From the NCBI GenBank assembly GCA_946186575.1, contig CAMHNO010000009.1, positions 1 through 64,000 of the forward strand: 64,000 nt of DNA, written 5' to 3'. How positions within the stretch are numbered: the stretch's first letter is position 1; each line of letters starts with the position of its first letter. The translations under genes and the position numbers were made by a program. The DNA is from an uncultured Prevotellaceae bacterium (GTDB lineage Bacteria; Bacteroidota; Bacteroidia; Bacteroidales; Muribaculaceae). The notes under the pieces were generated by a model. It saw nothing but the letters and a program-made list of their open reading frames with translations, was not told the origin of the DNA and made no database searches. Shown one piece after another: positions 54,851-61,844 of the stretch.

Positions 54851-55852
54851 TTAGAATATTTTCTTGCCCTTGAGGTAGTAGTCCACAACAATGTTGCGCT
54901 GTGCGCCAGCGAAGGTCTTGAGCAGGTTGGTGCCAGGCTGGCAAGTGTATCGGTTTTTGGAGCGGCGATAGTCGTTGTGGGCTTTGATGATGGCTCGCGC
55001 ATCGCCCCAGTGCAGCTTGGCCAGTGCCATGAAGAAGGCGAGCGTGTCGTAGAGTCGGCGCACCAGGAGCAGGCGCTTGCCGTCGCGCTCGGGCAGGTTT
55101 TTGTAGAGCAAGAACAGGCTGTTGCGGAAGTTGAGGTAGGTCTTGCGTGGGTTGCCTTGTGGCAGGCTGCCTCCTCCCAGGTGGAACACCTCGCTGGCGG
55201 TGACCACACGAATGTGGTGGCCGCTCAGATGCACGCGCCAGCACAGGTCAATCTCCTCCATGTGTGCAAAGAAATCCTCGTCGAGCCCTCCCACCTGCAT
55301 GTAGAGGTTGCTGCGAACCATCAGGCATGCTCCTGTGGCCCAGAAGATGTCGATGTCTTTGCCATCGTACTGGCCATGGTCGTCCTCTACAGTGTCGAAC
55401 ATGCGTCCTCGGCAGTAGGGATAGCCGTGCTTGTCGATGAAGCCACCAGCTGCTCCGGCATATTCAAACATGCGCTTGCCGTCGTGTCGGTCGTGCAGCA
55501 GTTTGGGCTGCACTGCGCCCACGTCGGGGTTGTTCTCGAGGTAGCGGTACAATGGTTCGAGCCACCCTGCCGGTGTTCGCACGTCGCTGTTGAGCAGCAC
55601 AGTGTATTGGTATTGCGTAGCCTCAATTGCCTTGTTGTAGCCACCGGCAAAGCCCAAGTTGCGGTCGAAATACAGAGTTTTGACACTTGGGAACTCCGTT
55701 TCGAGCACCGTGCGGCTCTGGTCGGTGCTGCCGTTGTCGGCCACAATCACGTCGGCAATGTCGGCGTTAGTGCCTTCGATCACGCTGGGCAGGTAGTCGC
55801 GCAGTAGCTGTGCTCCATTCCAGTTCAATATTATTACCGCTACAGGTTTCAT
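54851..55852 (-). CDS. GT2 glycosyltransferase (rhamnosyltransferase-like)
   Basis: 333 residues. GT-A fold: VAVIILNWNGAQLLRDYLPSV, VADNGSTD, and the DxD-like site in VLLNSDVRTP. ATGACLMVRSNLY and DEDFFAHMEEIDLCWR are typical of dTDP-rhamnose transferases of this class. Likely works on a cell-surface glycan. Third gene of the run mtaB, lpxL-like, GT2. Confidence 0.87.
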   Translation of the reverse strand: MKPVAVIILNWNGAQLLRDYLPSVIEGTNADIADVIVADNGSTDQSRTVLETEFPSVKTLYFDRNLGFAGGYNKAIEATQYQYTVLLNSDVRTPAGWLEPLYRYLENNPDVGAVQPKLLHDRHDGKRMFEYAGAAGGFIDKHGYPYCRGRMFDTVEDDHGQYDGKDIDIFWATGACLMVRSNLYMQVGGLDEDFFAHMEEIDLCWRVHLSGHHIRVVTASEVFHLGGGSLPQGNPRKTYLNFRNSLFLLYKNLPERDGKRLLLVRRLYDTLAFFMALAKLHWGDARAIIKAHNDYRRSKNRYTCQPGTNLLKTFAGAQRNIVVDYYLKGKKIF

Positions 55853-55913
55853 TGAGTTATGATTTTTGATTTATATGTTTCTGATTTCCGCTATCTGGTA
55901 TCTGACCTCTGAC

Positions 55914-56873
55914 TTATGTGTTTTTATGGTTTGCGTAGAAATTGATTTCGCCCGCGCGGGTGTAGCCGTCGGGCAGCGTCACGGGTCGTTTCCAGCGCTT
56001 GTGGGTCCATAGCCAGTAGGCAGGTTGCTCGGTGATGCGCTGCTCGAGCAGGCGGGCATAGCGCGTGGTGATGGAGCCTCGTGGCTCGGCAGCGATGTCG
56101 TTGCTCAGCGGCACGAGTGTGCACTCATAGTGGCCACGGCTGAGTTTTTTCACATCAAAATAGGCGGCACGGCAATGTAGCTTGCGGCCTATGGCCTCGG
56201 GTCCTGTGATGAATGCCGTGGGATGATGCAGGAAGTCGAGCACATGACCCTCATCGTTGCTCAGGGGATGCTGGTCGGTTATAAACCCAATTGCCAGGTG
56301 CCTTTGCTGACGCTCGCAGGTTATCATCTCTCGCAGAATTGCGCGTTGCCTGATGCACACGGTGTGGAATCGCTCTCGAAGCTTCAGGAAAAACTGGTTG
56401 AACCACTGGTTCTCAAGCGGCTGATAGACTTGTCCCTGCACAGCATTGCTGTGGTGCTCACTGTTGAACCATAATGTGACCGAAGTCACCCACTCCCAGT
56501 TGCCGTAGTGGGCGGCATAGAGCACAATGCTTTGGCCGGCATCGAAGGCTTCGTCAATGACATGAGCATTGTGGAACACCATGCGCTCGCGCATTTGCTC
56601 ATCACTGATGTGAAGCAACTTGATTGTCTCAACAAAATAGTCGGTGAAGTGGTGGTAAAACTCCTTTTCTATGGCCTTGCGCTCCAGGTCGTCTTTCTCG
56701 GGGAAGCACTCGGCAAGATTGTTGCGCACCACTTTCTTGCGATAGCCAATGAGGTGGTACACAACAAAGTAGAGCACACTGGCATGCGCATACACCATCC
56801 ACCACGGCATCATTGCCAGCGCGTGCAAAGCCCATCCCAGAGGCGCATACAATATTTTAGAATACCATTTCAC
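55914..56873 (-). CDS. Lipid A biosynthesis acyltransferase (LpxL/HtrB-like)
   Basis: 319 residues. An N-terminal membrane helix, then the HX4(D/E) acyltransferase motif with H122 and E127 in AAHYGNWEW, and GFITDQHPLSNDEGH later. Adds a secondary acyl chain to lipid A at the inner membrane. The start is a GTG, one base after the stop codon of mtaB, so translation is coupled. Downstream gap 55853-55913 is rich in TCAGA/AAATCA direct repeats. Confidence 0.9.
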   Translation of the reverse strand: MKWYSKILYAPLGWALHALAMMPWWMVYAHASVLYFVVYHLIGYRKKVVRNNLAECFPEKDDLERKAIEKEFYHHFTDYFVETIKLLHISDEQMRERMVFHNAHVIDEAFDAGQSIVLYAAHYGNWEWVTSVTLWFNSEHHSNAVQGQVYQPLENQWFNQFFLKLRERFHTVCIRQRAILREMITCERQQRHLAIGFITDQHPLSNDEGHVLDFLHHPTAFITGPEAIGRKLHCRAAYFDVKKLSRGHYECTLVPLSNDIAAEPRGSITTRYARLLEQRITEQPAYWLWTHKRWKRPVTLPDGYTRAGEINFYANHKNT

Positions 56874-56874
56874 C

Positions 56875-58182
56875 TTATGAATTATGAGTTGTTGAAAGGA
56901 CCGATGGTTCGAGTTTCACGGGAGCGATGCTGCCCACGAGCTCCTCGCGATAGGGCACGGTAACGCGTATGTAGTTGTCGGTGAAGCCATGCATCACAGT
57001 GCTGCCTGCCGGTGGCTGCTCAAAAAGCACAGGGCGCTCGGTTGCGATGAAACGCTCAATAAACTCACGTTGGCGTTGCTCGCTCAAGGCAATCATTTTA
57101 GCCACACGGGCATCGCGCTCGGCCTTGGGTACGATGTAGGGGATGCTAAGGGCTTGAGTGCCGGGGCGCTCGCTGTAGGGGAACACATGCAGGTGCTGCA
57201 CTGGCAGCGAGGCGATGAACTGCAATGAGTCGTCAAAGCATTGTGGGGTCTCGCCTCGGGTCCCCACCATCACATCAACTCCAATGAAGCAATGAGGAAT
57301 TGCGCTGCGCACGCGCTCTACTTTGCGTGCAAAGAGGTCGCGGCGGTAGTGGCGGCGCATGAGCTTGAGCACCTCGTCGCTGCCGCTCTGCAGCGGTATG
57401 TGGAAGTGTGGCATGAATGCTCTGGAGCCAGCGCACCAGTCGATTATCTCGTCGGTCAGGAGGTCGGGCTCTATCGATGAGATGCGGTAGCGCTCAATGC
57501 CCTGAACCTGGTCGAGGGCTTTGATCAGGTCGAGGAAGCTCTCGCCAGTGTTCTTGCCAAAGTCGCCAATGTTCACCCCGGTGAGCACAATCTCCTTGCC
57601 GCCGCGGTTTGCCACGTCCTGGGCCTGAGCCACGAGCGAGTCAATGCTGGGACTGCGGCTGCGGCCGCGTGCCAGCGGAATGGTGCAGTAGCTGCAGTAG
57701 CGGTCGCAGCCGTCTTGCACCTTGAGGAAGTAGCGTGTGCGGTCGCCGCACTCGCATGAAGGCGCAAAATGCCTTATGGCGTTGTGTGGAGTGACGGCCA
57801 GCTCCTTCTGCCTGTCGCTGAGCCACCGCTCTATGTAGCGTACCAGGTGGGCCTTCTGCTCATTGCCAAGCACGATGTCGACACCGGGAATCTGGGCGAT
57901 GCTTTGGCTTTGGAGCTGGGCATAGCAGCCTGTGACCACCACCAGTGCTTGCGGATGCTGCTTGACAAGGCTGCGAATTTGCTGGCGGCACTTGCGGTCG
58001 GCGAGCGAGGTAACGCTGCAGGTGTTCACCACGCAAATGTCGGGCTCCTCGCCAGCGGTGGCAGCAGTGGCAATGCCGTTCTGGCGCAACTGCTGAACGA
58101 TGGTGGCGCTCTCAGAGAAATTGAGTTTGCAACCTAAGGTCACAATTTTCACTTTATGCAATTCTTTGCCTGTGGTGTGCAT
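56875..58182 (-). CDS. mtaB: tRNA threonylcarbamoyladenosine methylthiotransferase MtaB
   Basis: 435 residues. Makes ms2t6A37 in tRNAs reading ANN codons. N-terminal UPF0004 domain with cluster-binding cysteines in TLGCKLNFSES, VVNTCSVT and VTGCYAQ. The radical SAM motif is C-x3-C-x2-C in DGCDRYCSYCTIP, and a C-terminal TRAM domain is present. The NTCSVT and GRSRS context fits the MtaB rather than the MiaB branch. A -7 promoter (TAACTTTG, 58203-58210, minus) lies 20 bases upstream. Confidence 0.92.
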   Translation of the reverse strand: MHTTGKELHKVKIVTLGCKLNFSESATIVQQLRQNGIATAATAGEEPDICVVNTCSVTSLADRKCRQQIRSLVKQHPQALVVVTGCYAQLQSQSIAQIPGVDIVLGNEQKAHLVRYIERWLSDRQKELAVTPHNAIRHFAPSCECGDRTRYFLKVQDGCDRYCSYCTIPLARGRSRSPSIDSLVAQAQDVANRGGKEIVLTGVNIGDFGKNTGESFLDLIKALDQVQGIERYRISSIEPDLLTDEIIDWCAGSRAFMPHFHIPLQSGSDEVLKLMRRHYRRDLFARKVERVRSAIPHCFIGVDVMVGTRGETPQCFDDSLQFIASLPVQHLHVFPYSERPGTQALSIPYIVPKAERDARVAKMIALSEQRQREFIERFIATERPVLFEQPPAGSTVMHGFTDNYIRVTVPYREELVGSIAPVKLEPSVLSTTHNS

Positions 58183-58202
58183 TTGTCTTTTTTTTCAGGC
58201 TG

Positions 58203-58210
58203 CAAAGTTA
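58203..58210 (-). promoter_or_regulatory. -7 promoter element of mtaB
   Basis: Minus strand TAACTTTG matches TAnnTTTG. Confidence 0.55.
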
Positions 58211-58362
58211 CGAACTTTTTCTGAAATAGGCTCAGGCGGGTGCAAGATTTCGGTGGTGTGTGGCGCCGATGGCAATTTTTTAGCATATTGCGATTACCTG
58301 AGCGGGTGAGTGCTGATATAGAAATAAAAAACAAGATTATTGACTGAAAAAATTTTTGAATT

Positions 58363-58896
58363 ATGAGACTTTTAAGACTTTTTATCTCGTGTGTTGCAAG
58401 TGTTGCAATAGTGTTTGCGGCAAGCCCTGTGGCGGCGGCCGATGTAGGGCATAGCTGTGCTGTTACTGACGATGGCGTTGAGGCATCGTTTGTGTATGAC
58501 AAAGACTTTGTTGAGCTGCTGGTGACGCTGCTCGACGCTTACACTCCTTATGAGGCTGGCTCCGGGCTGACACTCTCGAGCGTGAGCATGACTGGTGGTG
58601 ACATTAACATCAACGCCACGGTGAGCCGAGCGGTGGGCTTGAAGCTGAAATCTAAAGGCCTTGACGAAATAGATTCGCTCAAGCATGACATGGCAGTGAT
58701 GATCTATAGCTTGTTTGCACAATTAGGGCCTGACGACAATGGCGATAGTCTGGTGCAGAAGATGCAGGATTATGGAATAGGTGTGAACTACAATTTCTAT
58801 GTCGACGGCGAGGAGCTGCCGGTGCTTGTAATGGCGCTTGCTGCCGGCTACATCAATGCTGCCGGCTCACAGGATCAGATGGTTTATTCAGTATAA
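58363..58896 (+). CDS. Small secreted protein of unknown function
   Basis: 177 residues. Signal peptide (MRLLRLFISCVASVAIVFAASPVAAA) and a mixed alpha/beta domain (VTDDGVEASFVYDKDFVELLVTLLDAY, then VSMTGGDININATVS). No family recognised. It lies between divergent mtaB and the sigma-factor gene. Confidence 0.65.
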   Translation: MRLLRLFISCVASVAIVFAASPVAAADVGHSCAVTDDGVEASFVYDKDFVELLVTLLDAYTPYEAGSGLTLSSVSMTGGDININATVSRAVGLKLKSKGLDEIDSLKHDMAVMIYSLFAQLGPDDNGDSLVQKMQDYGIGVNYNFYVDGEELPVLVMALAAGYINAAGSQDQMVYSV

Positions 58897-58971
58897 AATG
58901 GGTCGCACTCCCTCCTCCCCGGCCTTCTCCTCCCCCGCGATTCTGCTGTGCGTTATTTAGAGTTAAAAACT

Positions 58972-59001
58972 TTTGTATGTCAAGATTTTGGATTAACTTT
59001 G
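58972..59001 (+). promoter_or_regulatory. Promoter of the ECF sigma factor gene
   Basis: TTTG (58972-58975) and TAACTTTG (58994-59001), spaced 18 bases. A C/T-rich tract (58908-58936) lies upstream. Confidence 0.6.
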
Positions 59002-59029
59002 TGAGTTGATAACCCACAATCTTGAGAAT

Positions 59030-59608
59030 ATGGAAGATTATAACCAAATAGTTAGCGACTGGTACATGAAACTGATGAATCTCTTCATCAACTACATTCG
59101 CAAGCGGTTGCCGGTGCTGCGCATCGAGGACATTGAGGACGTGTACAGCGAGACGTTCATTGCGGTGAGGCAAAACATGCTCGCGGGCAAGGTGGCAGCG
59201 GGCACTAACTGGAAGGCCTACATTTTCCAAATAGGCTATAACATGGCAGTGAACCGCATGAAGAAGGAGAGCAAGATGGTGCAGGCAGCTGACAGCAGCA
59301 GCGACGACGACATTGATGCCGACGAGAGGTTCCAGACCAAGCTGTCGCTACAAGAGCTGGTGGATGACTGCGACGACAAGGAGGCTGCAGAGCAGCGCAT
59401 TGAGGTGCTCAAGCGCGAGATGGGCTACTTGCCGGAGCCTTGCGAGACCATACTGAAGGACTTTTACTACGGCGGCTTCTCGATGGCCGAGATTATGGCC
59501 GAAATTCACTACAACTCGGTGGACTCGGTGAAGTCGATGAAAAATCGTTGTATGAATCGCTTCAAGGAGCGCGTGCGTGTGGCTTTTAAAATGTTGAATT
59601 TAATTTAG
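59030..59608 (+). CDS. ECF-type RNA polymerase sigma factor
   Basis: 192 residues. Sigma region 2: IEDIEDVYSETFIAVRQNML to WKAYIFQIGYNMAVNRMKKE. Region 4: LPEPCETILKDFYYGGFSMAEIMAEIHYNSVDSVKSMKNRCMNRFKERV, a helix-turn-helix that binds the -35 region. The ATG at 59030 is preferred to an upstream TTG close to the promoter. The next gene, 13 bases away, is a membrane protein that may be its anti-sigma factor. Likely responds to an envelope signal. Confidence 0.88.
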   Translation: MEDYNQIVSDWYMKLMNLFINYIRKRLPVLRIEDIEDVYSETFIAVRQNMLAGKVAAGTNWKAYIFQIGYNMAVNRMKKESKMVQAADSSSDDDIDADERFQTKLSLQELVDDCDDKEAAEQRIEVLKREMGYLPEPCETILKDFYYGGFSMAEIMAEIHYNSVDSVKSMKNRCMNRFKERVRVAFKMLNLI

Positions 59609-59621
59609 ACTCAAGAATAAA

Positions 59622-60368
59622 ATGGATAATAATGATAATAGTAATAATGCTCATGAGCAATTTGACGCCTATTTGGCAGGAACCATGAGCGAGAGTGAGC
59701 GCAAGGAGCTGGAACAGAGGTTGGCCAGCGACTCCGAGCTCCGGGCTCAGCTGCAAAGTCACAAAGAGTTTGTGGCAGCGCTGCAAGAGGTTTGCGGTCA
59801 GGCCGACGACCAGTTTGAGAGGGCAATGCGAAACATTGCCGACGACGACCTGGCACGTCTGACCCATCAGCACAAGAGCGACACAAGCCAGGAGCGCCAG
59901 GCTCATCAGCCGGCAAAGGGTAGGGTGGTGCCACTGAGCAAGGTCTACCGCTGGCTGAGCGCGGCGGCTGTGGTGTTGCTGATAGCTGGAGTGGGTGGCA
60001 ACATGTACTACAAGTCGAGTTCACAGGCTGCCATGGCCGATGCCATCGTGGCGACGCACACCTTTGAGGTAGGCGACATCGCCAGGAATGCCGGTGGCGA
60101 CTATGAGAAAGCAATCAATCTTATCAACGAAGGTCAGACTGTCAAGGCCATTACTATATTGGAGAAGATCTACAAGGAAAGTGCGACCCCTGGCACTCCC
60201 GACAATCAGCTCAGACCCGACATTGGTGAGACGCTTGCCTACGCCTACGTCAAGAACCACGACTTGAAGAAGGCCGTCAAGTTCATTGAGGAAGCTAAAA
60301 AGGAGAACGGCAATGAGACTCCAGAGGAGCTCAAGACTCTTGAAAAAGCGTTGGAGAAGATTAAGTAA
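59622..60368 (+). CDS. Probable anti-sigma factor with periplasmic TPR-like domain
   Basis: 248 residues. N-terminal cytoplasmic part (FDAYLAGTMSESERKELEQRL) has the AYL-x-G-x-S pattern of anti-sigma and zinc-finger-like regulators, but no HxxxCxxC is present. One membrane helix (about 106-125, RWLSAAAVVLLIAGVGGNMYY). Outside, residues 140-248 are helical, with a TPR-like pair (YEKAINLINEGQTVKAITILEKIYKES). Gap to the sigma gene is 13 bases, so they are surely co-transcribed. A sensor role is inferred from topology. Confidence 0.7.
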   Translation: MDNNDNSNNAHEQFDAYLAGTMSESERKELEQRLASDSELRAQLQSHKEFVAALQEVCGQADDQFERAMRNIADDDLARLTHQHKSDTSQERQAHQPAKGRVVPLSKVYRWLSAAAVVLLIAGVGGNMYYKSSSQAAMADAIVATHTFEVGDIARNAGGDYEKAINLINEGQTVKAITILEKIYKESATPGTPDNQLRPDIGETLAYAYVKNHDLKKAVKFIEEAKKENGNETPEELKTLEKALEKIK

Positions 60369-60644
60369 ATTATTCAAGTTCCTAAAGCTCTAAAGCTTTA
60401 TAAACTTGAAGGTTAGAGGTTATGGTTTAGAGGTGGGTCGAACTCACGTTAACCTATAACCCTCAAGTTTCGGTTACTTCAGCAACTCGAATAAATTTGC
60501 AGAGGTCAGATGTCAGTAAACCCCACTATCTTGTCATCTAATGCACCCGTGTGGTCAACTATGTGGCTTGGAATCTTGCACGACAGGGTGTAAATGTTGT
60601 AACTTTGCATCAGAGAAAGTTAAACCATCAAAGCAAATAACACA
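60369..60644 (+). other. Intergenic region with imperfect inverted repeat and promoter
   Basis: 276 bases without a gene. About 60399-60466 is an imperfect inverted repeat (CTTGAAGGTTAGAGGTTA with TAACCTATAACCCTCAAG). TAACTTTG at 60600-60607 is a -7 promoter, with CTTG at 60575-60578 as a weak -33. The caspase-like gene therefore has its own promoter. Confidence 0.5.
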
Positions 60645-61751
60645 ATGAAAACAGCAAGCGATATACTTATGACCCTCACAGCCATTGTTGCTGCTTCAAT
60701 GATAATGATTGCCTGTGGCAATTCTAATGCCGAGAAGGCTCAGTCCGCGCAGCCACAACAGCAGCAGTATGTGCCACAGCAGGAGCAGGACACCACTGCT
60801 GCCGACTCGACGGCCGCTGTGCGCGACGGCAGTGACATAGGCGGTTCGCAGGCAGGCGTGGCGGGTCCCAAGTCGGTGGCAACGTCCGCGTCAAGTGCTC
60901 CCAGCAAGGCGGTGCCCATCAGCTCGAAGCAGTTCAAGGACTCTAAAAAGAAAGCTCTGCTCATTGGAGTTGGGACCTATCAGTATCGTGAGGACTGGGA
61001 CAAGACCCTGAGCTCGGCCCGAGATGTAGAACTGCTGGCAGGCAGCTTGGGGCAGGCAGGGTATGAGGTGACTACCCTCATCGACCACCAGGCAACCCAT
61101 GAGGGCATTGAAAAGGCATTTAAAGAGCTGTTGAAAAACTGCAACGCAGGCGACGTGGTGCTGATTCATTTCTCGGGTCACGGGCAGCAAATCAAGGGTG
61201 GCTCACAGCGCAACGAGAGCGACAACCTCACCGAGACCTTTGTTGCCTACGACGCCCGCAAAGAATATCGTGCCGGCGGCTACGACGGTAAGCGTCACTT
61301 CACCGACGATGAAATCGACAACTACGCCACGCTGTTAAGAGAGAGATTGGGCAAGAAGGGAATGCTACTGCTCAGCTTTGACACGTGCCATAGCGGAACA
61401 ATGAGCCGCGATGCCGTTGAGACAAAGAAGGGCGACGTGTGGCGCAGCGTGGACATGCCCATCACCATCCCTAACTACAAGCCAGTGGCGCAAGCCACCG
61501 CCCGAGGTGCACTGGCTCCTGGCATAGAGCTGAGCGCTTGCCAGGCGGGTCAGCTCAATTTTGAATACATTATCGAGAACAAGCAAAACAAGAGCAACGC
61601 AGGTAACCGCTACGGGTCGCTGTCCTACATGATCTACCTCGCGCTCGGCGACGGCAAAACCGAACCACGAGCCATTGCCGACTATGTGATGAAAAACTAC
61701 AAGACCAAGAAAGTGATGACACGGCAGCAACCATGCGTCTACAACATGTGA
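60645..61751 (+). CDS. Caspase-family (C14) peptidase, lipoprotein
   Basis: 368 residues. Lipoprotein signal with lipobox MIAC (Cys24). A linker rich in Gln/Ala/Ser follows, about 30-95. The caspase-like domain runs from about 102 (KKALLIGVGTYQYREDWDKTLSSARDVELLA). His179 is in VVLIHFSGHGQQI and Cys248 in LLLSFDTCHSGTM, the His-Cys dyad in the standard spacing. Then IELSACQAGQLNFEY and GSLSYMIYLAL complete the fold. The lipid anchor puts the protease outside the cytoplasm. Its own promoter is at 60600; a hairpin terminator follows. Substrate and trigger are unknown. Confidence 0.9.
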   Translation: MKTASDILMTLTAIVAASMIMIACGNSNAEKAQSAQPQQQQYVPQQEQDTTAADSTAAVRDGSDIGGSQAGVAGPKSVATSASSAPSKAVPISSKQFKDSKKKALLIGVGTYQYREDWDKTLSSARDVELLAGSLGQAGYEVTTLIDHQATHEGIEKAFKELLKNCNAGDVVLIHFSGHGQQIKGGSQRNESDNLTETFVAYDARKEYRAGGYDGKRHFTDDEIDNYATLLRERLGKKGMLLLSFDTCHSGTMSRDAVETKKGDVWRSVDMPITIPNYKPVAQATARGALAPGIELSACQAGQLNFEYIIENKQNKSNAGNRYGSLSYMIYLALGDGKTEPRAIADYVMKNYKTKKVMTRQQPCVYNM

Positions 61752-61752
61752 C

Positions 61753-61794
61753 ATCAGAAATCAGATGGCAGACCACTGTCCTCTGATTTCTGAT
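61753..61794 (+). terminator. Rho-independent terminator after the caspase-like gene
   Basis: Perfect 13-base-pair stem (61753-61765 with 61782-61794), AT-rich, followed by TACCTTTTT. Confidence 0.75.
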
Positions 61795-61844
61795 TACCTT
61801 TTTACTCAGGTGGTGATTAAGAAGTAAAAAAACATTTTACAACT

